A stretch of 64,000 nucleotides of DNA from Clostridiales bacterium (GCA_021204175.1 JAJPZT010000020.1:5976-69975); one strand, 5' to 3'. Counted from the stretch's first letter, positions 37,814-46,781 are shown. Notes: generated by a model from the sequence alone, not told the origin. Made by a program: numbers and translations.

Positions 37814-38530
37814 TTGTATTACAAAGGGGCAAGATACAGAAATTATATAAACAGTGAAATAAGAAATTGGCTTAAAGACGGCAGGCTTCAGCCGGAATCG
37901 GGTTACGGAGTAAGGGCTTTTGCCGCAGAGACAAATCAAGGTGATGACCTGAGACGTGGAGCAGACAATTTTCAATATTATAAGGAAGAGCAGGCGGAAA
38001 GCCCTGTTTCAAACGGACTGGGCGGCTACGTGCCAAACTCGAATGTCCCTATGCCCCCTGAAGGTGAAAAAAGCAGACTGGAGCCCGTAAGCTTTGACGG
38101 AGCATACAGTCGTGATATAAGGCTTATGCACCAGCTTTACGGCAGAATTAACGCATTTTTATACCCAATTGTTGTTGAGGTTTTAAACAGCAGAGAATAT
38201 TCGGGCAGCGACATCTATGACTACGACCAACCACAAAGAGAAAACAGCGGCGGCTCAATAAGAGACAACGAAATCGACAGAGAAAATTTAAACAGAATGA
38301 TAACCGAGGTTTATAACAAGGCTGTTAAAATGTCAGATGACTATGATGAAATTATGAACGACGATAATGAGCTTCTTGCAGGTGAGAACAGAGAGGAACT
38401 GCTCAGAGCGGCAATAGAAAGCCTTATTTTAACGGAAATTTTTCTCTCACGCAGACCATATTACAGAAATACCGCCAAAGCCTACAGATATTTTGAGGGC
38501 AGATATGACGGAGTAAACCCGCTATATTGA
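37814..38530 (+). CDS. Uncharacterised Tyr/Arg/Asp-rich protein
   Basis: 238 residues from TTG 37814 behind TGGAGTG (an ATG at 37793 lies upstream of that SD). No signal peptide, TM segment or known motif. The N-terminal third is polar and probably disordered (Gln/Asn/Gly/Pro); the rest looks helical (LMHQLYGRINAFLYPIVVEVLNS; ENLNRMITEVYNKAVKMS) and ends RRPYYRNTAKAYRYFEGRYDG. The aromatic, charged make-up recalls spore-coat-associated proteins, but this is only an impression. I do not recognise it. Confidence 0.7.
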   Translation: MYYKGARYRNYINSEIRNWLKDGRLQPESGYGVRAFAAETNQGDDLRRGADNFQYYKEEQAESPVSNGLGGYVPNSNVPMPPEGEKSRLEPVSFDGAYSRDIRLMHQLYGRINAFLYPIVVEVLNSREYSGSDIYDYDQPQRENSGGSIRDNEIDRENLNRMITEVYNKAVKMSDDYDEIMNDDNELLAGENREELLRAAIESLILTEIFLSRRPYYRNTAKAYRYFEGRYDGVNPLY

Positions 38531-38676
38531 AATTAAAATTTGATTGTAAAATTTTCACAAAAATTTAATTTTAAAAAGAGGAAAACCATAACTTTTGACG
38601 AATATTATAATCAGAAGGATATGAAAGGAAAATCGGTTTTTCATACCCCCGAATTTATATGTCAGGAGTTGATTTT

Positions 38677-39213
38677 ATGCGTTTTAAGTTTATCGGCAAG
38701 AATATTACAATATGGGATACTATTAAAGAAAAGGTTGAAGCCAAGGTAGGCAAGCTTGAAAAGCTTCTGCCGGAAGATACCGTTGTTAATGTAGCGGCTT
38801 CAAACACAAAGGGCGTCAGCAAGCTTGAAATTACAATTCCTCTCTATAAGAGAATTTTAAGAGCAGAGGTCTCCGACCCCGATATGTATGCGGCAGTTGA
38901 CCTTGTTGTTGACAAGCTTGAAAGACAGCTTAAAAGATATAAAGGCAGACTTAAAGACAGAGCTAAAAAAGGCGGCAGCTTTGCCGAAGAGCTCGGGCTT
39001 GTTCAGGGTGAAGAAGAGACTGTTGACGAAAGCGCAAGAATTTCGAAGGTTAAAAGCTTCCCCATTAAGCCTATGGACCCCGAAGAGGCAGTTATGGAAA
39101 TGGGTCTTTTGGGGCATACTTTCTATATGTTTATAAATGAGTCAACAGGAGAAACCTGTCTCGTATATAAGAGAGATGACGGAACCTACGGGCTTCTTGA
39201 ACCTCAGAAATAA
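38677..39213 (+). CDS. hpf: Ribosome hibernation promoting factor, long form
   Basis: 178 residues: N-terminal HPF/YfiA domain (MRFKFIGKNITIWDTIKEKVEAKVGKLEKLL, residues 1-100) plus the C-terminal dimerisation domain (SFPIKPMDPEEAVMEMGLLGHTFYMFINE) typical of long HPF, which pairs ribosomes into 100S. ATG 38677 follows AGGAG; a frame from 38659 has no SD. Of the 146 nt before it I see only AT-rich sequence without a convincing promoter. Confidence 0.96.
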   Translation: MRFKFIGKNITIWDTIKEKVEAKVGKLEKLLPEDTVVNVAASNTKGVSKLEITIPLYKRILRAEVSDPDMYAAVDLVVDKLERQLKRYKGRLKDRAKKGGSFAEELGLVQGEEETVDESARISKVKSFPIKPMDPEEAVMEMGLLGHTFYMFINESTGETCLVYKRDDGTYGLLEPQK

Positions 39214-39239
39214 ATAAAAAATAATTCACAGTGCATAGA

Positions 39240-39282
39240 GAGGGGGCGGCACGCCGACAGTTGTTCAGGCGGCTGTCCCCTC
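39240..39282 (+). promoter_or_regulatory. Unassigned GC-rich hairpin after hpf
   Basis: GAGGGG (39240-39245) pairs with CCCCTC (39277-39282), enclosing smaller GC stems. No U run follows, so it is either a weak terminator for hpf or part of the leader of the rubredoxin-fusion gene. Confidence 0.4.
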
Positions 39283-39321
39283 GGTGTATTATTCTGAAAA
39301 ATGATAAGAGAGGATGATTTT

Positions 39322-39927
39322 ATGAACGGCAGCGCTATGTATAAGCTCGGCTACGGTCTTTACGTTTTAAGTGCGAGAGATGAAAATAAGGATAACGCCT
39401 GTATTATTAACACTGCAATTCAAGTTACAAGCTCTCCAAATCGAATTGCCGTAACCGTAAACAAAAACAACTACACTCACCAAATGATAAAAAACACGGG
39501 AGCCTTTAACATTTCCGTAATTTCCGAAAAGGCTGATTTTTCGCTTTTCAAACGCTTCGGCTTTTCAAGCGGCTTAAATACAGACAAGCTTGAAGGCTTT
39601 GACGGTTGGCTTCGCGGCTTAAACGGCGTAATTTATGTTACGGAAAACACAAACGCCTATTTAAGCGGAAAGGTTGAAAGAGAAATCGATCTCGGCACTC
39701 ACACAATGTTTATAGCCGACGTAACGGATGGCGAGGTTCTCTCGGATGTTCCCACAGCCACCTATGACTATTACCACAAAAATATAAAGGAAAAGCCTCC
39801 TGTTAATGAAAAGAAAAAGGGCTACAGGTGCAAAATCTGCGGATATGTTTATGAGGGGGACGAGCTTCCTGCCGACTTTGTCTGTCCAATCTGTAAGCAC
39901 GGCGCAGAGGACTTTGAAAAAATTTAA
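39322..39927 (+). CDS. Flavin reductase-rubredoxin fusion
   Basis: 201 residues. Residues 1-155 are a flavin-reductase-like FMN-binding domain (MYKLGYGLYVLSARDENKDNACIINTAIQVTSSP). The last ~35 residues are a rubredoxin with C170, C173, C188 and C191 (CKICGYVYEGDELPADFVCPIC). This is the high-molecular-weight rubredoxin layout, used by anaerobes to pass electrons to oxygen- or NO-reducing flavodiiron proteins. ATG 39322 sits 7 nt after GAGGATGA's SD core. No flavodiiron gene is adjacent. Confidence 0.93.
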   Translation: MNGSAMYKLGYGLYVLSARDENKDNACIINTAIQVTSSPNRIAVTVNKNNYTHQMIKNTGAFNISVISEKADFSLFKRFGFSSGLNTDKLEGFDGWLRGLNGVIYVTENTNAYLSGKVEREIDLGTHTMFIADVTDGEVLSDVPTATYDYYHKNIKEKPPVNEKKKGYRCKICGYVYEGDELPADFVCPICKHGAEDFEKI

Positions 39928-39938
39928 AAGAATAATAA

Positions 39939-39980
39939 AAACCGTCCTGTAGCTTAAAAGGCTGTGTGACGGTTTATTTT
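39939..39980 (+). terminator. Terminator after the rubredoxin fusion gene
   Basis: AAACCGTC (39939-39946) pairs with GACGGTTT (39968-39975), followed by ATTTTT. Confidence 0.8.
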
Positions 39981-39993
39981 TGTCTAAAAGCCC

Positions 39994-40022
39994 TTGATTT
40001 AGTAGGTTTTTTGTGATAAACT
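39994..40022 (+). promoter_or_regulatory. Possible promoter of the Rrf2 regulator
   Basis: TTGATT (39994-39999), 17-nt spacer and TAAACT (40017-40022), about 80 nt before the gene. Confidence 0.5.
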
Positions 40023-40100
40023 ATGATAGATTTAGTTGTGTTGCCGAAAAAGTACACATTTCCCTAATCTTTGGGGAAATGGCAAAGGAGAATGGTTTTT

Positions 40101-40505
40101 ATGATGATTTCCACAAGGGGGCGTTATGCTCTCAGGGTTATGATTGATTTGGGTGAAAGAGAAGGTCAGGGCTTTGTGGCTCTGAGAGAAATTTCCGAAA
40201 GACAGGATATTTCGGAAAAATATTTGGAGTCTATTGTTAAAAGGCTTGTTAAAAACGGTCTTGTTGTGGGGATAAGGGGGAAAAACGGCGGCTATAAGCT
40301 TGCCAAAAAGCCCTCTGAATATACAGTGGCTGAAATTTTAACCGCTGCCGAAGAGGTTTTAGCCCCTGTTGCCTGTTTAAGCTGCGGCGAAAACACCTGT
40401 GAAAGAGCGGAAAGCTGTAAAACACTGCCTATGTGGAAGGAGCTTCAGGGGGTTATTACCGATTTTTTTGACGGCATTACCCTTCAGGGCTTGATTTCTT
40501 CTTAA
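40101..40505 (+). CDS. Rrf2 family transcriptional regulator
   Basis: 134 residues from ATG 40101 behind AAAGGAG (40084-40090). A winged helix (MMISTRGRYALRVMIDL...SEKYLESIVKRLVKNGLVVGIRGKNGGYKLAK) precedes Cys C92, C95, C100 and C106, a likely Fe-S ligand set as in IscR/NsrR. It probably senses Fe-S status or redox/NO stress. No isc/suf genes are nearby; the closest redox gene is the rubredoxin fusion upstream. Confidence 0.92.
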   Translation: MMISTRGRYALRVMIDLGEREGQGFVALREISERQDISEKYLESIVKRLVKNGLVVGIRGKNGGYKLAKKPSEYTVAEILTAAEEVLAPVACLSCGENTCERAESCKTLPMWKELQGVITDFFDGITLQGLISS

Positions 40506-40562
40506 AACAGGATTATAATGGTTATTAAATTTGTTGATTATTATATAAGGAGTTGAAACATA

Positions 40563-42536
40563 GTGGAAAAGGAGAAATTTTATATTACTACGCCTATCTA
40601 TTATCCCAGCGACAAGCTGCACATAGGTCATTCCTACTGCACCGTTGCCACAGACGCAATGGCGAGATATAAGAGGGCGAGAGGCTATGACGTTATGTTC
40701 CTTACGGGAACTGATGAGCACGGTCAGAAAATCGAGAGAATTGCCGATGAACATGGCGTAACCCCCAAGGAATACGTTGACGGAATAGTTGAAAGCGTTA
40801 AAGAGCTTTGGAAGCTTATGAACATAAGCTATGACAGATATATAAGAACCACCGATGATTATCACGTAAAGGCGGTTCAGAAGATTTTCAAAGCCCTTTA
40901 CGATAAGGGCGAAATCTATAAAAGCGAATACGAGGGGCTTTACTGCACACCCTGTGAGTCCTTCTTTACGGAAAAGGATCTTGTTGACGGAAAGTGTCCC
41001 GACTGCGGCAGACCTGTTGAAAAGGTTAAGGAAGAAAGCTATTTCTTCAGACTTTCCAAATACGGCGACAGAATTATTAAGCTTTTGGAGGAGCATCCCG
41101 AATTTTTGGAGCCTGCTTCAAGAAGAAACGAAATGATAAACAACTTCTTAAAGCCCGGTCTTACAGACCTGTGTGTTTCAAGAACCTCCTTTAAGTGGGG
41201 CGTTCCCGTTGACTTTGACGAGGGTCATATTGTTTACGTTTGGATTGACGCTCTTTCAAACTATATCACCGCTATGGGCTACGGCTCAGAGGACGACAGC
41301 GACTTCAAGAAATACTGGCCCGCCGACGTTCACGTTGTGGGAAAGGAAATTGTACGTTTTCATACTATAATATGGCCTGCTATTCTTATGGCTCTTGATC
41401 TGCCTTTGCCCAAAAAGGTTTTCGGTCACGGCTGGCTTATTATAGACGGCGGCAAAATGAGCAAGTCAAAGGGCAATGTGGTTGACCCTGTTGTTTTGTG
41501 TGAGAGATACGGCGTTGACGCTATAAGATATTTCCTTTTGAGAGAAATTGCTTTCGGTCAGGACGGAAACTTCACAAACGAAGCCCTTATTAACCGTATT
41601 AACTCAGACCTTGCAAACGATTTCGGAAACCTTCTGTCAAGAACAGTAGGTATGATTGACAAATATTTCGGCGGAAAGCTGCCTGCTGAGCAGGAGGAGC
41701 ACCCCCTTAATGAAGAAATTAAGGCTTTCGCCGAGAAAACCGCCAGTCAGGTTGAAAAATATTATGACGAAATGCTTTTCTCAGACGCACTTAACGAAAT
41801 TTGGGGCTTCATAAGAAGACTTAATAAATATGTTGACGAAACAGCTCCCTGGGTTCTTGCCAAGGACGAAAGCAAGAAGGGGCTTCTTGCAGGCATTATG
41901 TATACTTTGGCAGAGGGCTTAAGAATAATTGGGGTTATGATTGAACCCTGTATGCCCGACACGCCGGGCAAATGCCGTATTCAGTTGGGCATTGAAGGGG
42001 CTGAGCTTTCCGCATGGGACAGCATTCACAGCTTCGGACTTCTTAACAGAGAGGTTAATGTAACTAAGGGCGCAGTGATTTTCCCCAGAATTGACGTTAA
42101 AAAAGAGCTTGAAGCTATAGAAAAGAGCTCAGGAGCAGACAAGAAGACCGAAAAGGAAGCTAAAAAAGCCGAAAAGAAGCAGGAAAAAAAGAAGAAAGCC
42201 GCCGAAGCACCCTCCGAAATAGGAATTGACGATTTCGGAAAGGTTCAAATGAAGGTTGGCAAAATTTTAGAGTGCAAGCCCGTTGAAAATTCGGACAAGC
42301 TTTTGGTTTCACAGGTTAAAATAGGCAGCGAAACAAGACAGATTGTTTCCGGAATTGAAAAGTGGTATTCACCGGATGACCTTGTAGGCAAAAAGGTTAT
42401 CGTTGTAACAAACTTAAAGCCCGTTAAGCTGAGGGGCGTACTTTCACAGGGTATGCTTTTGGCTGCTTCTACAGGGGACAGACTTGTCCTTGCAGGGGTA
42501 AACGGAGATATTGACGACGGAGCGGATATATCCTGA
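40563..42536 (+). CDS. metG: Methionyl-tRNA synthetase
   Basis: 657 residues from GTG 40563 behind AAGGAG. HIGH motif at 20-23, four zinc Cys (C128, C131, C145, C148) in the connective peptide, KMSKS at 298-302, and a C-terminal EMAPII-like tRNA-binding domain (about 550-657, DFGKVQMKVGKILECKPVENSDKL) after a Lys/Glu-rich linker. No T-box leader is present. Coupled to tatD by a TGATG overlap. Confidence 0.98.
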   Translation: MEKEKFYITTPIYYPSDKLHIGHSYCTVATDAMARYKRARGYDVMFLTGTDEHGQKIERIADEHGVTPKEYVDGIVESVKELWKLMNISYDRYIRTTDDYHVKAVQKIFKALYDKGEIYKSEYEGLYCTPCESFFTEKDLVDGKCPDCGRPVEKVKEESYFFRLSKYGDRIIKLLEEHPEFLEPASRRNEMINNFLKPGLTDLCVSRTSFKWGVPVDFDEGHIVYVWIDALSNYITAMGYGSEDDSDFKKYWPADVHVVGKEIVRFHTIIWPAILMALDLPLPKKVFGHGWLIIDGGKMSKSKGNVVDPVVLCERYGVDAIRYFLLREIAFGQDGNFTNEALINRINSDLANDFGNLLSRTVGMIDKYFGGKLPAEQEEHPLNEEIKAFAEKTASQVEKYYDEMLFSDALNEIWGFIRRLNKYVDETAPWVLAKDESKKGLLAGIMYTLAEGLRIIGVMIEPCMPDTPGKCRIQLGIEGAELSAWDSIHSFGLLNREVNVTKGAVIFPRIDVKKELEAIEKSSGADKKTEKEAKKAEKKQEKKKKAAEAPSEIGIDDFGKVQMKVGKILECKPVENSDKLLVSQVKIGSETRQIVSGIEKWYSPDDLVGKKVIVVTNLKPVKLRGVLSQGMLLAASTGDRLVLAGVNGDIDDGADIS

Positions 42537-43312
42537 TGTTTTTCGAAACACACGCTCATTATGATGACGAAAAGTTTGACGCAGACAGAGAAGAATTAAT
42601 TTCTTCTCTGTTTTCACAGGGGCAGATAGATTATATCGCAAATGCGGGCTGTGACGTAAAATCTTCACTGACAGGGCTTGAATTAAGCAGAAAGTGGAAG
42701 AATTTTTATGCCGCAAGCGGTATACACCCCCACAGTGCAGACGAAATGAACGACGAAAGCTATGAAATTATAAAAAAGCTCTGTGACGACCCAAAGTGTG
42801 TTGCGGTAGGGGAAATAGGGCTTGACTATTATTATGACTTCTGCGACAGAGAGGTTCAGAGATGCTGCTTCAGGCGTCAGCTTGAACTGGCGGCAGAGGT
42901 TGACCTTCCCGTAATAATCCACTCCAGAGAAGCCGCTGCCGAAACATTTAACATTATTAAGGAAAGCAATGTTCGCAAGGGAATAATCCACAGCTACAGC
43001 GGACATACCCAAATGGCTCTTGAATATATAGAAATGGGCTTTTATATAGGCATTGGGGGAATGGTTACATTTAAGAATGCAAAGAAACCCGTTGAGGTTG
43101 TTAAGAATATACCCCTTGAAAGGATAGTTTTGGAAACTGACTCCCCTTATTTAGCCCCTGTTCCCGTAAGAGGGCAAAGAAATAATTCACAAAATTTACG
43201 CTATATTGCGGAGAAAATTAGTGAAATTAAACAAATTTCCCTCGAAAAAGTGGCTGAAACGACCCGAAATAACGCCTTGACAATATTCGCTAAAAAAATA
43301 GTTGTTGCATAA
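42536..43312 (+). CDS. tatD: TatD family 3'-5' DNA exonuclease/deoxyribonuclease
   Basis: 258 residues of TIM-barrel metal-dependent hydrolase: H5 and H7 in THAHYDD, the GEIGLDYYYD motif, HSREA and the C-terminal LETDSPYLAPVPVRGQRN. The metG-tatD order is conserved in Firmicutes. The next 220 nt hold a perfect 11-bp hairpin (43439-43467) and no other gene. Confidence 0.95.
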   Translation: MFFETHAHYDDEKFDADREELISSLFSQGQIDYIANAGCDVKSSLTGLELSRKWKNFYAASGIHPHSADEMNDESYEIIKKLCDDPKCVAVGEIGLDYYYDFCDREVQRCCFRRQLELAAEVDLPVIIHSREAAAETFNIIKESNVRKGIIHSYSGHTQMALEYIEMGFYIGIGGMVTFKNAKKPVEVVKNIPLERIVLETDSPYLAPVPVRGQRNNSQNLRYIAEKISEIKQISLEKVAETTRNNALTIFAKKIVVA

Positions 43313-43438
43313 TTGTTACGAATGTGTTAAAATGAAATCCGTAAATGTTAAAAAAGGAAAACAGAGGGATTAAAATTCATAATCCCCGATGTTTAAACAA
43401 AAGAGATGTTTAAATAGACCTTTTATACTAAGGATGAA

Positions 43439-43467
43439 GGAAACCGCAAAGCGGACTTGCGGTTTCC
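43439..43467. promoter_or_regulatory. Perfect 11-bp hairpin before the 3D-domain gene
   Basis: GGAAACCGCAA (43439-43449) pairs with TTGCGGTTTCC (43457-43467), loop of 7 nt. No U run follows. It lies in the probable leader of the 3D-domain gene; leaders of related genes are often riboswitch-controlled, but I see no known aptamer here. Two copies of GATGTTTAAA flank it upstream (43389 and 43406 region). Confidence 0.45.
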
Positions 43468-43533
43468 CGGTATAAATCTTTGCTAGTATTAAGCCGAGAT
43501 TTTATACAGTCCGAACAAGGAGGATTTTATTTT

Positions 43534-44649
43534 ATGAATAGTTTAGTACACAAAGAGAAAAAGGGCTTAAAAATTTTAATTTATCCCTTTTTGATCTTGG
43601 CAATTATGGTTATGCTTTCTTCTATAGTAAAAGCGGAAGAAGAAACCGCAGCCGAAGAAACAACAGAAGCAGCAGCAGAGGAAGAGGTAAAGGTGGCAAG
43701 CGGTAAATATACAATAGTAGTTCAGGATAACTACGGAACATATGTTTACCCCACAAACTGCGACACAGTAAGAGAGCTTTTTAATGAACAGAACATCGTC
43801 TTAGGCGACCTTGATATTCTTAAGTGTGACCTTGACGACGAGCTTAAGCAGGGACTTGTTATAAATATTAAAAGAGCCGAGGACATTTCGTTCCTTATTG
43901 ACGGCGAAGAGGTTTACACTATATATATGAATGTAAACACACTTGGCGAGGCTCTTTCGAAGCTTAAGGAAGAAAAGGGCGTTAATTATGTTTTGGGCGA
44001 GGGCTTCAGCTCTTCACAGGCTTATAACGCCGTTGACCTTATTCCCGTTGTTTCGGCTTACACAAAGGTTGAAACAAAGATAATCGACTGTTATTTTGAC
44101 ACAGAAACAGTTGAAAACCCCGACCTTGAAGAGGGCGTTACAAACATTCTTTGTGAAGGCGCCGAAGGCTCAAGCGAGGTTGTTATAAGAGTTAACTATG
44201 AAAACGGAAGCGCAGTTTCCACAGAAATTTTAAGTGAAAACGTTATAGTTGCTCCCGTAAACAGAGTTGTTGAAGTGGGTACTAAAAAGCCCGAACCGGA
44301 GCCCGAGCCTGAGATTGTTCAGACAGTGACATCCTACGGTGTTGTTGTAGGTCAGCTTGTTATGAACTCATCGGCTTATTCAATTGACTATGCCTGCACA
44401 GGCAAAACCCCCGGTATGGCAGGCTACGGCATAACTGCCAGCGGTATGAGAGCCGGCTACGGCGTTGTTGCCGTTGACCCCAGAGTTATTCCTTTGGGAA
44501 CAAGGCTCTATGTTGAGGGCTACGGCTATTGCATAGCTGCCGACACAGGCGGAGCTATTAAGGGCAACAAAATAGACCTTTGCTTTAATTCATACAGCGA
44601 AGCCGTTAATTACGGCAGAAAGAATGTAACGGTTTATATTTTAGCTTAA
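43534..44649 (+). CDS. 3D-domain cell-wall protein (YabE-like, DUF348-G5-3D)
   Basis: 371 residues from ATG 43534 behind AAGGAGG. Signal/anchor segment (about 12-35), a Glu/Ala-rich linker, two DUF348-type ubiquitin-like modules (about 50-170), a G5 domain (about 180-255), a Pro/Glu spacer, and a C-terminal 3D domain with its three Asp (AVDPRVIPLGTRLYV...AADTGGAIKGNKIDLCF). Proteins of this type are MltA-like peptidoglycan lytic enzymes or resuscitation-promoting factors. Exported wall enzyme. Confidence 0.92.
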   Translation: MNSLVHKEKKGLKILIYPFLILAIMVMLSSIVKAEEETAAEETTEAAAEEEVKVASGKYTIVVQDNYGTYVYPTNCDTVRELFNEQNIVLGDLDILKCDLDDELKQGLVINIKRAEDISFLIDGEEVYTIYMNVNTLGEALSKLKEEKGVNYVLGEGFSSSQAYNAVDLIPVVSAYTKVETKIIDCYFDTETVENPDLEEGVTNILCEGAEGSSEVVIRVNYENGSAVSTEILSENVIVAPVNRVVEVGTKKPEPEPEPEIVQTVTSYGVVVGQLVMNSSAYSIDYACTGKTPGMAGYGITASGMRAGYGVVAVDPRVIPLGTRLYVEGYGYCIAADTGGAIKGNKIDLCFNSYSEAVNYGRKNVTVYILA

Positions 44650-44662
44650 TCCGTAAACTAAC

Positions 44663-44687
44663 GCCTCCGCTTTTGCGGAGGCTTTTT
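44663..44687 (+). terminator. Terminator of the 3D-domain gene
   Basis: GCCTCCGC (44663-44670), TTTT loop, GCGGAGGC (44675-44682), then TTTTT. Confidence 0.9.
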
Positions 44688-44692
44688 GACAA

Positions 44693-45547
44693 TTAGCCGG
44701 TAAGGGCAATGTTTAAAACCGCCGTTTTTAATATTTCAGCAGCGGTTTTGGGGGCGGTTCTTCCGGGTAAACCGGGGCAGTATAAGGCTTTCAGGTTAAG
44801 ATCCCTTGCAAAGCCGAAGTCTGTTCCCCCGGGGGCTTGAGCTAGGTCTATTATGAGACATCGCTTGTTGGCTTTCTTCAGCACGTCTCGGCTCAAAATT
44901 TCAGCGGGAATAGTGTTGAAAATAAATGAAAATTCGCCTATGCGGCTTTTAAGCTCATATAGGGGTATTCCCTTTATGCCGAAGGCTTTAATGAAGGCTG
45001 CCGTCTCTTCCGACCGGTAGGTTGAATAGGTGTCGGCTCCCATACCCTTAAGCATATTGGCGAGAACCTTTCCCACACGCCCGTAGCCCAAAACCAAAAC
45101 GGGGTTTCCGAACAGTGTTATGTCGCTTTCTTCCACCGCTGTGGCTATAGCTCCCTCCGCTGTGGGAATGGCGTTGTAAACCGCCACGTCCTCACAGGCG
45201 AAAAAGTCATATGCTTTAATATTGCATTTTAAGGCAAGGTTTTTGACCTTGGGGCTTATGACTCCGCCGATGTAAATCCCGATGTTGTTTTTATACATAT
45301 TTTCAAAAAAGGATTTTAACGTAACGGAAGGCACATCGGGAAGATAAAGGGTTTCATCGTCTTTCGACGTGGGTATAGACCCTATAATTACGTCGGTGTC
45401 CTCCAAAAGCTCGGAAATTCCCGAAACACAGGGGCTTATAAAACTGTTGGCGTAGGCTCTCACCGTATATCCGTCCGATGCCAAACTGTCGAAAATCAAT
45501 TTATAGCGGTAGTCTCCGCCTAAAATTGCAAATCTAAATCTGCTCAA
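44693..45547 (-). CDS. dpaA: Dipicolinate synthase subunit A
   Basis: 284 residues from TTG 45547 behind AGGTGA (an ATG at 45589 is in frame but has no SD). N-terminal domain (FRFAILGGDYRYKLIFDSL), conserved AVYNAIPTAEGAI, a Rossmann VLVLGYGRVGKVLA, and PGGTDFGFARD...YCPGLPGRTAPKTA, all as in SpoVFA. It makes dipicolinic acid for the spore core in the mother cell. The usual partner dpaB/spoVFB is not adjacent. Confidence 0.93.
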   Translation of the reverse strand: MSRFRFAILGGDYRYKLIFDSLASDGYTVRAYANSFISPCVSGISELLEDTDVIIGSIPTSKDDETLYLPDVPSVTLKSFFENMYKNNIGIYIGGVISPKVKNLALKCNIKAYDFFACEDVAVYNAIPTAEGAIATAVEESDITLFGNPVLVLGYGRVGKVLANMLKGMGADTYSTYRSEETAAFIKAFGIKGIPLYELKSRIGEFSFIFNTIPAEILSRDVLKKANKRCLIIDLAQAPGGTDFGFARDLNLKALYCPGLPGRTAPKTAAEILKTAVLNIALTG

Positions 45548-45648
45548 ATTATCACCTGTATGGCTTATTATTAATTCTATTTTAGTCATTTGGCATTAAT
45601 TACAGAAAATATTATGAAAATTTAGTGAAAATTTTGTAAAATAACAGT

Positions 45649-45677
45649 TTACTTATTGTGTGCAGATGTGGTATAAT
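45649..45677 (+). promoter_or_regulatory. Promoter of rsmD-coaD
   Basis: TTACTT (45649-45654), 17-nt spacer and TATAAT (45672-45677), 37 nt before rsmD. Confidence 0.6.
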
Positions 45678-45714
45678 GTCTATGAAGTAGGTTTTGCGTT
45701 AAGGAGCTGTTTTT

Positions 45715-46296
45715 ATGCGTGTAATATCCGGCAGCAAAAGAGGCGCTGCCCTAAAAGCCCCGGAAGGGCTTTCCACAAGACCCACAACCGACAGAATAAA
45801 AGAGTCTCTCTTTAATATACTTGCCCCCGACCTTAAAGACTGCGTCTTTTTAGACCTTTTTTCGGGCAGCGGCGGCATGGGTGTTGAAGCTCTCTCAAGA
45901 GGGGGAAAGCTTTCCGTCTTTGTTGACAAAGACAAAAAGGCTCTTTCCTGTATAAAACAGAACATTTCCAAAACGGGTTTTGAAGATAAATCTCTTGTTT
46001 TGGCTTCTGATTATAAACAGGCTCTTAAAATGCTGGCGGCAAAGGGTATTAAAGCAGATATAATTTTCGCAGACCCCCCATATTATTCCGATTTTATTGA
46101 AAATATACTTGACGAAATTGAAATTTCGGGTATACTAAATAATGAGGGTTTAATTGTCATTGAACAGGCAAAGGACGAACCCGAGGTTAAATCAGCCGGT
46201 TTTTTCCTTTACAGAATTAAGGATTACGGGAAAACAACAAAAATGAGCTTTTTCAAAAAAGCCGGTCTGAAAACGGAGGAAGAAAAGGAATGTTAA
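45715..46296 (+). CDS. rsmD: 16S rRNA (guanine(966)-N2)-methyltransferase
   Basis: 193 residues with the N-terminal MRVISGSKRGAALKAPEGLSTRPTTDRIKESLFNIL, SAM site FLDLFSGSGGMGVEAL and catalytic DPPYYSD. It modifies the small-subunit rRNA near the P-site. It overlaps coaD by 7 nt, a conserved pair in Firmicutes. Confidence 0.96.
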   Translation: MRVISGSKRGAALKAPEGLSTRPTTDRIKESLFNILAPDLKDCVFLDLFSGSGGMGVEALSRGGKLSVFVDKDKKALSCIKQNISKTGFEDKSLVLASDYKQALKMLAAKGIKADIIFADPPYYSDFIENILDEIEISGILNNEGLIVIEQAKDEPEVKSAGFFLYRIKDYGKTTKMSFFKKAGLKTEEEKEC

Positions 46297-46781
46297 AGGC
46301 AGTTTATCCGGGCAGCTTTGACCCGGTGACCAACGGACACATCGATATCATGGAGCGGTGTTCCGGTTTTGTGGAAGAACTGATTGTGGCTGTGCTCGAT
46401 AACCCCGCTAAAAATTCACTTTTTACGGTAGAAGAAAGAGTGCGGCAGCTCGAAGAGGTAACAAAGCATATGCCCAACGTTAAGGTAAAGTCTTTCTACG
46501 GCTTGCTTGTGGATTTTTGCAGGCAGGTTGATGCAAAGCTGGTTATCAGAGGCTTAAGGGCGGTTACCGACTTTGAATATGAATTTAAAATGGCTCTTGG
46601 CAATAAAAAGCTTGACGATAATATAGAAACCATATTTATATCTTCAAGTACCAAATATATGTTTATAAGCTCAAGCAGTATTAAGGAAATTGCAATGTTC
46701 GGCGGCTCCGTAGATGATATGGTTCCCCCATATATTAAGGATCAGCTGACAGAAAAATTTAATTCACGGGAGGAAATTTAA
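46290..46781 (+). CDS. coaD: Phosphopantetheine adenylyltransferase
   Basis: 163 residues, AVYPGSFDPVTNGHIDIMER at the N terminus (nucleotidyltransferase TxGH) and the SSSSIKEIAMFGGSVDDMVP C-terminal motif. Makes dephospho-CoA from 4'-phosphopantetheine. A coiled-coil gene follows at once. Confidence 0.97.
   Translation: MLKAVYPGSFDPVTNGHIDIMERCSGFVEELIVAVLDNPAKNSLFTVEERVRQLEEVTKHMPNVKVKSFYGLLVDFCRQVDAKLVIRGLRAVTDFEYEFKMALGNKKLDDNIETIFISSSTKYMFISSSSIKEIAMFGGSVDDMVPPYIKDQLTEKFNSREEI

Noticed and set aside
38540-38749. 69-codon ORF overlapping the hpf start
   Set aside because: No SD and overlaps hpf in another frame; hpf is certain.
39214-39321. FMN riboswitch before the flavin reductase fusion
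   Set aside because: Only a GC-rich hairpin is present; the conserved RFN blocks are missing.
40506-40562. T-box leader before metG
   Set aside because: The gap is only 57 nt with no specifier stem or T-box sequence.
43313-43533. Cyclic-di-AMP riboswitch before the 3D-domain gene
   Set aside because: Such switches often control wall hydrolases, but I could not find the conserved core; only an 11-bp hairpin is clear.
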